NCBI GenBank assembly: GCA_028865545.1
Contig: JAGWJY010000002.1
Coordinates: 1 to 64,000 of the forward strand
Reading direction: 5' to 3'
Source: Alphaproteobacteria bacterium
GTDB taxonomy: Bacteria; Pseudomonadota; Alphaproteobacteria; Micropepsales; Micropepsaceae
Length of the DNA stretch: 64,000 bases
The position numbers were made by a program, and so were the translations under genes. Positions within the stretch are counted from its first letter, which is position 1. Every line of letters begins with the position of its first letter. This document shows, piece by piece, positions 54,396 through 62,700 of this stretch. A model generated the notes under the pieces. The model did not search any database and was not told where the DNA came from. It saw nothing but the letters and a program-made list of their open reading frames with translations.

Positions 54396-55342
54396 CCGGC
54401 ACATTGGCCTTGCAGGCCGTTCAAGCGATATTGGCAGTGGCGCTGGCGCCGCTCCTTACGGGCCTCGTCCGCAAAATGAAGGCCAGGCTGCTATGCCGCC
54501 TCGGCGCGAGCATCTTTCAGCCTTATCGCGATATTTTCCGCCTGCTGCGCAAGGAAGTCGTGCTCGCACCCAACGCTTCCTGGCTGTTCTCAGGCGTTCC
54601 ATATTTTGTCTGCGCCGCCACATGGGTCGCGGCCATGCTCGTGCCCACTTTCACATTCGACGTGAGGCTGGCACCGGCGGCCGATCTCATCGCCATTGTC
54701 GGGCTTTTGGCGAGTGCCCGCTTCGCGCTGGCGCTTGCCGGCCTCGACGTCGGTACCAGTTTTGGCGGCATCGGAGCCAGTCGGGAAATGATGATCGCCT
54801 CAGTCGCCGAGCCGGCCATGCTGATGCTCATTTTCTCGCTGGCGTTGGTCGCCGGAACGACACGGCTTCCGGACATTGCGGCCTTCGTGCAATCGCCAGC
54901 CCTGGGGCTGCATATCTCCTTGATGTTGGCGTTTGTCGGTCTCGTCATGATCGCGGTCGCCGAGAACGGCCGCATACCGATCGACAATCCCGCAACCCAT
55001 CTCGAACTGACCATGGTGCACGAAGCCATGGTGCTCGAATATTCCGGCCGGCATCTGGCGCTGATAGAGCTCGCCAGCTCAATGAAGCTCTTGCTTTACG
55101 TCTCTCTTGTTTCCGCAGTCTTTCTGCCATGGGGAATCGCGTCCGACGGCGCGAGCGCAGCGCAGTATGGTGTGGGGACCCTGCTCTATCTGGCCAAACT
55201 GTTTGTCGCCGCCAATCTACTCGGCTTCTTCGAAGTGACCGTCGCGAAGATGCGCGTCTTCCGAGTGCCGCAGTTCATCGGCGCGGCGCTCATGCTCGGA
55301 CTGTTGGCGGCGCTGCTCCGCATCGTTTCGGAGAGCCTGTAG
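54386..55342 (+). CDS. hyfC: Hyf-like complex subunit C (HyfC / NuoH-like)
   Basis: A 318-residue protein with about eight helices, matching the NuoH/HyfC family. GLVRKMKARLLCRLGASIFQPYRDIFRLLRKE is the quinone- or membrane-arm contact loop (start and end only); ENGRIPIDNPATHLELTMVHEA holds the conserved glutamates. It anchors the soluble module to the membrane arm. ATG 54386 overlaps the hyfB stop and gives the family-standard N terminus, so the frame from 54245 is rejected. Confidence 0.9.
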   Translation: MGITGTLALQAVQAILAVALAPLLTGLVRKMKARLLCRLGASIFQPYRDIFRLLRKEVVLAPNASWLFSGVPYFVCAATWVAAMLVPTFTFDVRLAPAADLIAIVGLLASARFALALAGLDVGTSFGGIGASREMMIASVAEPAMLMLIFSLALVAGTTRLPDIAAFVQSPALGLHISLMLAFVGLVMIAVAENGRIPIDNPATHLELTMVHEAMVLEYSGRHLALIELASSMKLLLYVSLVSAVFLPWGIASDGASAAQYGVGTLLYLAKLFVAANLLGFFEVTVAKMRVFRVPQFIGAALMLGLLAALLRIVSESL

Positions 55343-56005
55343 ATGACCGTCTTCGCTTTGGATATGTCCCATTTCCTTGCCGGCGGTCTGGTGCTGCTGA
55401 GTTTCACGCTGCTTTATCAGGACAGATTGCCGCCGTTGATCAACGCCTATGCGATCCAGTCGCTGTTCCTTTCTCTGTCCGTCGCATGGCAAGCCCAGAT
55501 TCAGCACGCACCGCATCTCCTCGTCACGGCGGGGATCGCGCTGTGCTTCAAGGCGATCGTGATTCCACTCGTCCTGCACCGGTTGATCCGAAATTTGCGC
55601 ATTCACCGCACTGTCGAAACCGTGGTCGACATCGGCCCGACCATGATCGCGGGAATGGCGCTGGTCGGGCTGTCGATGGCGCTCATGATGCGCGCCACGT
55701 CCGGCATCGATGTCCTGGCGCGCGAAGATTTGGCATTCGCTTTGTCCGTCATCCTGCTCGGCCTGCTGATCATGGTCACCAGACGCAACGCCGTCAGCCA
55801 GGTGATCGGCTTCATGTCGGTTGAAAACGGCCTCATCCTGGCGGCCACGGGCGCAAAGGGCATGCCGTTCGTCGTGGAGACCAGCGTCGCCTTCTCGATC
55901 CTGATCGCGTTCATCGTCATCGGGATATTCCTTTTCCGCATTCGCGAACGCTTCGACACCGTCGACGTCGCAATCCTGGACCGCTTCAGGGGCGAGCGTT
56001 TATGA
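55343..56005 (+). CDS. hyfE: Hyf-like complex subunit E (HyfE, NuoK-containing)
   Basis: A 220-residue protein with six to seven helices; the central part resembles NuoK fused to extra helices, as in E. coli HyfE. Landmarks are HFLAGGLVLLSFTLLYQDRL, VVDIGPTMIAGMALVG and GFMSVENGLILAATGA with the NuoK-type glutamate. It follows hyfC without a gap (TAG then ATG) and overlaps hyfF by 4 nt. It is a structural and probably ion-channel part of the membrane arm. Confidence 0.88.
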   Translation: MTVFALDMSHFLAGGLVLLSFTLLYQDRLPPLINAYAIQSLFLSLSVAWQAQIQHAPHLLVTAGIALCFKAIVIPLVLHRLIRNLRIHRTVETVVDIGPTMIAGMALVGLSMALMMRATSGIDVLAREDLAFALSVILLGLLIMVTRRNAVSQVIGFMSVENGLILAATGAKGMPFVVETSVAFSILIAFIVIGIFLFRIRERFDTVDVAILDRFRGERL

Positions 56006-57450
56006 CCGAGCTTCTGAACCCCGCAACCGCCATATTGATTATTCCGACGGCAGCAGCGTTGCTGCTAACGCTGATATCCAGTTATCGGATCGCGGCGTGG
56101 ATCAACGTCGCTGCGGCCTTCCTGACATTCACCTGCGCTCTCAGCTTGCTGGTGTGGCGGCCGACTGGGCTTGGGCACCTGCTGCAAGTCGACGATCTGA
56201 ACATCGTATTCATCGTTCTCAACACGCTTGTCGGCTTCACCACAAGCCTCTTCAGCCGGGGTTACATCGCGCACGAACTGGAAGCCGGACGCCTGAAGCC
56301 GGCGCATCTGCGTTTCTATCATGCCATGTATCAGGTGTTGATGGGAGCGATGAACCTTGCGCTTCTCACCAGCATCACCGGACTGATGTGGGTGGCCATC
56401 GAACTTGCGACACTGACCACCATCCTGATGGTCGGCATCTACCGCACGCATGAAGCGCTCGAGGCCGCGTGGAAATATTTCATCCTGGGCAGCGTTGGCA
56501 TTGCGCTCGCTCTGTTCGGTACGATCCTGATTTATTCGGTTGCGCAGCCTGTCGTCGGCAACGGCCTTCCCGCCATGACGTGGAGCACGTTGACGGCGCA
56601 CGCGGCGCATTTCGACCCCATGATCCTCAACATCGCGTTTGTCTTCCTCCTCCTGGGCTACGGCACCAAGGCCGGGCTGGTCCCACTCCACGCCTGGCTG
56701 CCGGATGCCCACGCGGAGGGACCGACGCCGATCTCGGCGGTGCTGTCCGGGTTGCTGTTGAACGTCGCGATCTACGCAATCTTGCGCTTCAAAATGGTGC
56801 TTGCCCGCAATCCCGAGACGATCGCACCAGGACCCATAATGATGACCATGGGTCTTGTCTCCATTATTTTCGCCGGGCTGATGCTGTACCGCCGCCGCGA
56901 CATAAAGCGCTTTTTCGCGTTCTCCTCGATCGAGCATATGGGCATCATTGCGTTCGCCTTCGGCCTGGGCGGTCCCTTGGCGAATTTCGCCGGCCTTTTG
57001 CATATGGCCATGCATAGCCTTACGAAGTCCGGCATATTCTTCGCGGTCGGCCACATCACCCGCATCAAAAATACGCAAAAGATCAGCGAGATCACGGGCC
57101 TCACGACGAGCCATCCGATGCTGGGATGGATCCTCGTGGCAAGCGTCGTCGCCATCGCGGGCCTTCCGCCTTTCGGCGTATTCACCAGCGAGTTCCTCGT
57201 CGTGAGCTCGGCGTTTGCACACCGCCCTCTGCTGGCGTTGCCACTGGTTATCGGCCTCCTTATCGCGCTTGGAGCGCTCTTTCTGAGATTGAACAGCATC
57301 GCTTTCGGCGAACCCAGCGGCAGCATGGCACCCGACCGCATGTCTCCCTTGCCGATCCTGTTCCATCTGGGACTCGTGCTGATGATCGGCATTTTCATTC
57401 CCGGGCCCATCGTCAGTTGGTTCCAGCACATCGCAGCGTTGTTGGGCTAG
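56002..57450 (+). CDS. hyfF: Hyf-like complex antiporter-type subunit F (HyfF / NuoN-like)
   Basis: A 482-residue protein with about fourteen helices. The antiporter core is visible: GLMWVAIELATLTTILMVGI (channel glutamate), GYGTKAGLVPLHAWLPDAHA (channel lysine) and RFFAFSSIEHMGIIAFAFGL. Together with HyfB this gives two ion-translocating subunits; HyfD, a third in E. coli hydrogenase 4, is absent from the operon. The start overlaps hyfE (ATGA). The length is normal for HyfF. Confidence 0.9.
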   Translation: MTELLNPATAILIIPTAAALLLTLISSYRIAAWINVAAAFLTFTCALSLLVWRPTGLGHLLQVDDLNIVFIVLNTLVGFTTSLFSRGYIAHELEAGRLKPAHLRFYHAMYQVLMGAMNLALLTSITGLMWVAIELATLTTILMVGIYRTHEALEAAWKYFILGSVGIALALFGTILIYSVAQPVVGNGLPAMTWSTLTAHAAHFDPMILNIAFVFLLLGYGTKAGLVPLHAWLPDAHAEGPTPISAVLSGLLLNVAIYAILRFKMVLARNPETIAPGPIMMTMGLVSIIFAGLMLYRRRDIKRFFAFSSIEHMGIIAFAFGLGGPLANFAGLLHMAMHSLTKSGIFFAVGHITRIKNTQKISEITGLTTSHPMLGWILVASVVAIAGLPPFGVFTSEFLVVSSAFAHRPLLALPLVIGLLIALGALFLRLNSIAFGEPSGSMAPDRMSPLPILFHLGLVLMIGIFIPGPIVSWFQHIAALLG

Positions 57451-57456
57451 ACGCAT

Positions 57457-58950
57457 ATGATCACGCTCGCCGACATCATTGTTGACGCCGCCGCCGGCCA
57501 ATGGCCGCGCGTGCCGGTTTCAGCCGATCTCTGGGATCTTGCCGGCCAACAACTTGCCGCGGGCACATGGACGCTGGTCGCTCATTGGGGCGAACCCACC
57601 ACGGTGCACGCAGCGTTGCGCGAGCCGGCAACCGGCACGACGGGCATCTTGAGTCTCGACGCGACCAACGGACACTTTCCATCACTGGGCCGCTATGCCC
57701 CAGCCGCACGGCGGCTTGAGCGCACCATCCGTGACCTCGTCGGTCTGGAACCGGAGGGCGCACCAGACCTTCGCTCCTGGCTCGATCATGGCCGCTGGGA
57801 CGTGCGTCACCCGCTTGGTGTACAGGTGCCAGCCGTAGCACCGGAACCCTATCGTTTTCTCCCTGTCGACGGAGAAGGTTTGCATCAGATCCCCGTCGGA
57901 CCCGTCCATGCTGGTATTATCGAACCGGGGCATTTCCGCTTCACCGCGAGCGGCGAAACCGTGGTCCGCCTGGAAGAACGCCTCGGCTATGTGCATAAGG
58001 GGATCGAAGGCCTTCTGCTCGGCGCACCGTTGGATCGTGCCGCGAAGCTGGCCGGGCGCGCATCCGGAGACAGCACGGTCGCCTACGCCATCGCCTTCGC
58101 GCAAGCGGTAGAAGCGGCGTGTGGCGTGTCGGTTCCCTTGAGGGCCGCCTATTTGCGCGCGATCATGCTTGAGCTCGAGCGCATCGCCAACCATGTCGGC
58201 GATATCGGCGCCGTCTGCAACGACGCCGCCTTCAGCCTCATGCATGCGCACTGTGCGATCATGCGCGAGCGCGTGCTGCGCGCGGCGGATCTCGCCTTCG
58301 GTCATCGCCTGATGATGGATCGCGTCGTACCGGGCGGCATCGCAAAAGATATTGACCAGAAGGGCAAGAGCCATATCTCCAAATTGCTCGCCCAAATCGG
58401 CAAACAATTTCCGGCGCTGATCACAATTTACGAGGACACGGCGTCGCTGCAGGACCGTACCGTGCGGACGGGCATGGTACGGCACGATCTTGTGGCGCAG
58501 TTCGGTGCCGGCGGCTATGTGGGACGTGCGTCCGGTCGCAGCTTCGATGCGCGCAAGAATTTTCCATGCCAACCCTACGAGACACTTGATTTCGAGGTTC
58601 CGACCCTGGAGCGCGGCGACGTCGACGCCCGCGTCCGCATTCGCATTCGCGAAGTCGAGCAGAGCCTTTCACTTTTGCGACAGTTGCTGGCACAGCTGCC
58701 CGAAGGCGACATTTGGGTGCCTATCATTCCGCGGCTGGCCGAAGGCTCAACACTCGTCGAGGGTTTCCGCGGCGATATTTTCGCGTGGGTGCGCATGAAC
58801 GAGGATGGCACGATCGCGCGTTGCCATCTGCGCGACCCGTCGTGCTTCCAATGGCCGCTCCTCGAGGTAGCGATTGATGGCAACATCGTCGCGGACTTCC
58901 CGCTCTGCAACAAGTCGTTCAACTGTTCCTATGCGGGGCACGACCTCTGA
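57457..58950 (+). CDS. Hyf-like large subunit (HyfG-like) lacking the NiFe-site cysteines
   Basis: A 497-residue protein: a NuoC-like domain at ~1-140 and a hydrogenase large subunit/NuoD-like domain at ~145-497 (PVHAGIIEPGHFRF, RLEERLGYVHKGIE, LELERIANHVGDIG). In true group-4 hydrogenases the L1 motif reads RxCGxCG; here it is R201-A-S203-G-D-S206-T, so both NiFe ligands are serine. The C-terminal DPCxxC is also absent; the protein ends FPLCNKSFNCSYAGHDL with cysteines five residues apart (C484, C490). Hence it cannot bind a NiFe centre and belongs to the energy-converting-hydrogenase-related (Ehr) class. It overlaps hyfI by 1 nt (TGATG). Confidence 0.88.
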   Translation: MITLADIIVDAAAGQWPRVPVSADLWDLAGQQLAAGTWTLVAHWGEPTTVHAALREPATGTTGILSLDATNGHFPSLGRYAPAARRLERTIRDLVGLEPEGAPDLRSWLDHGRWDVRHPLGVQVPAVAPEPYRFLPVDGEGLHQIPVGPVHAGIIEPGHFRFTASGETVVRLEERLGYVHKGIEGLLLGAPLDRAAKLAGRASGDSTVAYAIAFAQAVEAACGVSVPLRAAYLRAIMLELERIANHVGDIGAVCNDAAFSLMHAHCAIMRERVLRAADLAFGHRLMMDRVVPGGIAKDIDQKGKSHISKLLAQIGKQFPALITIYEDTASLQDRTVRTGMVRHDLVAQFGAGGYVGRASGRSFDARKNFPCQPYETLDFEVPTLERGDVDARVRIRIREVEQSLSLLRQLLAQLPEGDIWVPIIPRLAEGSTLVEGFRGDIFAWVRMNEDGTIARCHLRDPSCFQWPLLEVAIDGNIVADFPLCNKSFNCSYAGHDL

Positions 58951-59498
58951 TGCGCAAACTTCTGTTCAAAAGTGTTCTTGCGCTGCCGCTTACAGAGCGC
59001 GCGCCCCCTGTCGACGATCGCGCGCTCGCCGAACTGGCAGAGAAAGTCCAAGCCACGGCGCGAAGGCGCTTGGGCAGAAGTCTTTCCATACGCCAGGTCG
59101 ACGCAGGCTCATGCAATGGTTGCGAGCTCGAAATCCATGCCCTCAGCAATGCATTCTACGATCTGGAGCGGTTCGGCTTTCACTTCGTCGCCTCGCCGCG
59201 CCACGCCGACGTTCTGCTTGTAACTGGGCCAGTCACCGCCAACATGCGGGAGGCGCTCGAGCGGACTTATGCCGCGACCCCGGATCCAAAATGGGTGGTG
59301 GCCGTGGGTGCCTGCGCGCTCGACGGCGGCCTCTTTTCCGGAAGCTACGGCGTCGTCGGTGGCGTGAGCGCCGTCGTACCGGTGGACCTGCACATCCGTG
59401 GGTGTCCGCCAAGCCCCCGAGACCTGCTGGCAGGACTCCTTGCGCTCATGAAGCGGAAGATTCCGCGACGCATCCTCAAGGCCCAAGCCGGGCGCTAG
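58950..59498 (+). CDS. hyfI: Hyf-like small subunit (HyfI / NuoB-like), one 4Fe-4S cluster
   Basis: A 182-residue protein with all four ligands of the NuoB/small-subunit [4Fe-4S] cluster: C55 and C58 in GSCNGCELE, C122 in VGACAL and C152 in IRGCPP. It would pass electrons between the HyfG-like site and a quinone or membrane interface. It is the last gene of the operon. No HyfA/HyfH-type 2x[4Fe-4S] ferredoxin subunit is encoded in the operon or nearby, so the electron entry path differs from hydrogenase 4. Confidence 0.9.
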   Translation: MRKLLFKSVLALPLTERAPPVDDRALAELAEKVQATARRRLGRSLSIRQVDAGSCNGCELEIHALSNAFYDLERFGFHFVASPRHADVLLVTGPVTANMREALERTYAATPDPKWVVAVGACALDGGLFSGSYGVVGGVSAVVPVDLHIRGCPPSPRDLLAGLLALMKRKIPRRILKAQAGR

Positions 59499-59771
59499 AG
59501 AGTGTTGCCTTCGCTCTCGCAAAGTCTGCGGCTCATCAGATGCCGTACAACTGTGGGGATATAATACATGTGGTAAATCGACCGTGTTGGTTCAAGAGGT
59601 ACGAGAAGATATTTTTCAGATCGCCCAAAATTCACGATTTTCTTTTTGCATCAGCAGATTGAGCAGCGACGACGCACTGCGATAACGAGATTCCATTCAG
59701 TCTCATTTGCAGATACTTTCCTGTGCGCCCGGAATGGCAGTGCATTGGAATAGAGAAACCCACTGGCGCCT

Positions 59772-60851
59772 TCAAAGCCCCAAATCAAGTTGCTCAACCG
59801 CATGTTCGTCGGCCGTCTCAAAATTCGATAACGTCACACCAACCAACCGGACGCCAGTGCCAAGAGGAAACACTGTCCGCACAAGATCAACGCTGACCTG
59901 CCGCAAGGTGTCATGAGACATAACGGCCGAGGGGAATGTCCGGCTGCGCGTTGCCTGCCGGAAATCCGCGTACTTGATCTTCACTGTCACGGTGCGACCG
60001 AAAGCCTGGGCTTTCTCGCACCACGCCCAGACATCATCTGCCATCGCCTGCACGCCGGTTTCGACGGCAACCGGATCGGTGAGGTCGTCGGAAAATGTCG
60101 TTTCCGATCCGGAAGATTTGCGCGGGCGGTCCGGCACGACAGGACGATCGTCCTCGCCATGGGCAATGGCATGATACCAGGGACCGGCCTTGCCGAAGTG
60201 CTGCCTGAGGAAGGTCAAGGACTGCTGCCGCAGATCGGCGCCAGTAAAAATACCGAGCCGGTTCATTTTGTCGGCAGTGACCGGTCCGACGCCATGGAAC
60301 TTGCGGACCGGCAAACTTTCGACGAAGGCCGCGCCCATCGCCGGCGTGACGACGAACTGCCCGTTGGGCTTTCGATGATCCGAGGCCAATTTGGCGAGGA
60401 ACTTGTTGTAGGAGATGCCCGCTGACGCGGTGAGACCGGTTTCTGTGAAGATGCGGGCGCGGATTTCTGCTGCGGTGGCCGAGGCGCTGGTAAGACCGCG
60501 GAGATTTTCGGTGACATCAAGATAGGCTTCGTCGAGCGAAAGCGGTTCGATGAGAGAGGTATAGTCGGCAAAGATCGCACGAATCTGGCGCGACACGGCG
60601 CGGTAGACCTCGAAACGCGGCGGCACGAATACAAGTTCGGGGCATTTTCGCAGCGCCGTCGTCGACGGCATGGCCGAGCGCACGCCGAAGGCGCGCGCCT
60701 CATAGCTGGCCGCGGCAACCACGCCACGCTTTGCCGCGTACCCAACGGCGACTGGGCGCCCCTTCAGGCCGGGATCGTCGCGTTGCTCGACCGACGCGTA
60801 GAAGGCGTCCATGTCGACATGGATGATCTTGCGGGTCGCGGACTCGCTCAT
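59772..60851 (-). CDS. dinB: DNA polymerase IV (Y family)
   Basis: A 359-residue translesion polymerase. Catalytic carboxylates are D13 in IIHVDMDAFYASVE, and D107 and E108 in PLSLDEAYLDV; Y18 is the steric-gate position. The helix-hairpin-helix thumb region is FHGVGPVTADKMNRLGIFTG and the C-terminal little-finger domain starts near residue 235. The extreme C terminus (DEHAVEQLDLGL) carries a QLDLGL beta-clamp-binding peptide. It is a single gene on the minus strand, convergent with the Hyf-like operon. No LexA box was clearly seen upstream. Confidence 0.94.
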   Translation of the reverse strand: MSESATRKIIHVDMDAFYASVEQRDDPGLKGRPVAVGYAAKRGVVAAASYEARAFGVRSAMPSTTALRKCPELVFVPPRFEVYRAVSRQIRAIFADYTSLIEPLSLDEAYLDVTENLRGLTSASATAAEIRARIFTETGLTASAGISYNKFLAKLASDHRKPNGQFVVTPAMGAAFVESLPVRKFHGVGPVTADKMNRLGIFTGADLRQQSLTFLRQHFGKAGPWYHAIAHGEDDRPVVPDRPRKSSGSETTFSDDLTDPVAVETGVQAMADDVWAWCEKAQAFGRTVTVKIKYADFRQATRSRTFPSAVMSHDTLRQVSVDLVRTVFPLGTGVRLVGVTLSNFETADEHAVEQLDLGL

Positions 60852-61067
60852 GATATAGGCAGTTTAGCAGAGCGGAATGGCAACCTGTCAGCACGCCCGG
60901 CCGCCTCATTCGGCCGTGTTGCCGCACACATCCCACGCCGCCGGTCCCATTATACGAATTTTCAATGACACCACAGCGTAGTTTTCGTGCGGCGCGATTG
61001 ACATCAATTCCGCTTCCAGGATTGTTCTGCTGGTATCATATCCACGCACCATGGGAACCTGTAACGG

Positions 61068-61529
61068 ATGAAGACCTTAGGTTTGGCTGCTGTTGTCGTA
61101 TTCACGCTCTGTACCGCAACGGCCGGAATTTTGGCGGCAGAAACATCCTTGGGGAACGTGGTCAAGGCGCGCCAGGCGAGCCTTCACAAACTCGGCCGCG
61201 ACTTCAAAATCATTGCGGATCAGCTCAAAGCCGACAAACCGGACATGGCAACCGTCCAGTCGTCGGCCCAAGATATCAAGGCACTGTCAGCCGCGATGGG
61301 CAATTGGTTCCCGGCCGGAAGCGGCGCCGAGGCCAGCCTGAAGACGAAGGCGAAACCCGAAATCTGGACCGACGCGTCGGGCTTCGCGGCCAAGCTGGCA
61401 GGCTTCCGCAGCGAAGCCGCCAAACTGCAGCAGGTTGCTGCGAGCGGCGATGTCGATGCCTTGAAGACTCAATTCAAGGCGACGGGCGAAACTTGCCGTG
61501 CTTGCCATACTGATTACCGCAGCAGGTAA
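61068..61529 (+). CDS. Cytochrome c' (class II, monohaem)
   Basis: A 153-residue periplasmic protein: a Sec signal (MKTLGLAAVVVFTLCTATAGILAAE, ~24 residues, only outlined), a four-helix bundle, and the haem motif C143-R-A-C146-H147 six residues from the C terminus, as is typical for class II cytochromes c. Such proteins bind NO or carry electrons. The cytochrome b561 gene follows after 6 nt, so the two form an electron-transfer pair between the quinone pool and the periplasm. ATG 61068 gives the proper signal peptide. Confidence 0.9.
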   Translation: MKTLGLAAVVVFTLCTATAGILAAETSLGNVVKARQASLHKLGRDFKIIADQLKADKPDMATVQSSAQDIKALSAAMGNWFPAGSGAEASLKTKAKPEIWTDASGFAAKLAGFRSEAAKLQQVAASGDVDALKTQFKATGETCRACHTDYRSR

Positions 61530-61535
61530 CCCTTC

Positions 61536-62228
61536 GTGACGCTGCTCCACAAATCCAGTTCCGCGATGCCAGAGGGGCAGCGGACGCGCGTCTGGGACGT
61601 GCCGACGCGCGCATTCCATTGGCTGTTCGTGGCCGCTATCGCGTTCGCCTGGTGGACGGCCGAAACGGACCGGATGGATTGGCATCTCGACGCCGGATAC
61701 GTCGTACTGGGCCTGCTGGTGTTCCGGATTTATTGGGGCTTCGTCGGCAGCTCCACAGCCCGCTTTGCCAGCTTCGTTCGCGGGCCGCAGGCGACGCTGG
61801 CCTATATCCGTACCCTGCCCGGCTGCCTGGTCTCAGCCAAAGCGGGCCACAACCCGCTGGGCGCCTGGAGCATCCTAGCGATGCTGGCGCTGGTCATCGC
61901 CCAGGTGACCCTTGGCCTCTTCGCAGTGGACGTCGATGGAATATCGTCGGGGCCGCTGTCGGACCGCGTGAGCTTCGATACCGGACGGCTCTGTGCGGAG
62001 TATCACGACGCGCTGTTCAACGTCCTGCTGGGCCTCATCGCGCTGCACGTGGCCGCCGTCCTTTTCTACCTGCTGTACAAGGGCGACGATCTGATAGGCC
62101 CGATGGTTCACGGCAAACGGCGGGTCGCCGATGCGACGGTGACTATCGCTCCATTGTGGCGCGCCGTGATCGGCGTCCTGCTGGCCGCAGGGTTCACTTG
62201 GTTCGTCACCAATGGGCTGAAATTTTGA
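61536..62228 (+). CDS. Cytochrome b561 family membrane protein
   Basis: A 230-residue protein with four to five helices and haem-ligand histidines: H in PTRAFHWLFVAAIAFAWW, H in AKAGHNPLGAWS, H in CAEYHDALFNV and H in LIALHVAAVLFYLLYKG. The pattern VWDVPTRAFHW is the standard start of NiFe-hydrogenase-b-type/b561 cytochromes. The start is GTG 61536 with AGGT about 9 nt upstream; ATG 61566 is an alternative without a ribosome site. It accompanies the cytochrome c' gene and probably links it to the quinone pool. Confidence 0.88.
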   Translation: MTLLHKSSSAMPEGQRTRVWDVPTRAFHWLFVAAIAFAWWTAETDRMDWHLDAGYVVLGLLVFRIYWGFVGSSTARFASFVRGPQATLAYIRTLPGCLVSAKAGHNPLGAWSILAMLALVIAQVTLGLFAVDVDGISSGPLSDRVSFDTGRLCAEYHDALFNVLLGLIALHVAAVLFYLLYKGDDLIGPMVHGKRRVADATVTIAPLWRAVIGVLLAAGFTWFVTNGLKF

Positions 62229-62232
62229 CCGC

Positions 62233-62700
62233 CTAACGCGGCAGCGCCATCCGCTCGCCGAATTTCAGTATCATCAGCCGAAGCTCCGGTTCCGCCACGG
62301 CGGCAGCGGCGTCTGCGACCGTGCACCAGCGCCGCTCGCGATCGTTCTTTTCCGCCCAAGCATTCCGCTCGCGCGTGACTTTCAGTGCAAAGACATCGAC
62401 TTTGCACGACATGCCGGCGCCGTTCCTAAGGTGCTTGAAGTAGCGAAAATGGCCGATGGCACGCTTTTCCATCTCGCCGCTGATGCCCGCTTCCTCCAAC
62501 GCCTCGCGCGCGGCACAGGCCGGCGGCTGCAGTCCATCGACCGGCCAGCCTTTGGGAATGATCCAACGCCGCGTCCGCCGCGAGGTGATGAGCAGGATTT
62601 CGACGGTCCCTTCGGACACGCGATAGGGCAGCGCGGCATATTGAATGCCGGAGGTCTTCTTCGCCGCGGCCGTACGCGGGGATGCTGCGCTCGCTTTCAT
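62233..62700 (-). CDS. Nudix hydrolase with a variant Nudix box
   Basis: A 155-residue Nudix protein. The box reads GWPVDGLQPPACAAREALEE then AGI: the REUxEExGU core is intact, but the first glutamate of the GX5EX7 part is leucine. The preceding WIIPKGWP is typical of the diphosphoinositol-polyphosphate-like alphaproteobacterial subgroup, which often has this change. Substrates could be nucleoside or inositol diphosphates. ATG 62700 overlaps the PiT stop by 4 nt (ATGA), indicating an operon with phosphate transport, so a role in phosphate metabolism is plausible. Confidence 0.84.
   Translation of the reverse strand: MKASAASPRTAAAKKTSGIQYAALPYRVSEGTVEILLITSRRTRRWIIPKGWPVDGLQPPACAAREALEEAGISGEMEKRAIGHFRYFKHLRNGAGMSCKVDVFALKVTRERNAWAEKNDRERRWCTVADAAAAVAEPELRLMILKFGERMALPR

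Noticed and set aside
54358-55824. 488-codon plus-strand frame across hyfC and hyfE
   Set aside because: Out of frame with two recognisable subunits; Arg-rich composition and no domain.
56065-57501. 478-codon minus-strand frame opposite hyfF
   Set aside because: Shadow of a conserved antiporter-type gene; charged composition and no domain.
57457-58950. Annotation as an active NiFe hydrogenase large subunit
   Set aside because: Both cysteines of the first NiFe motif are serine and the C-terminal CxxC is absent.
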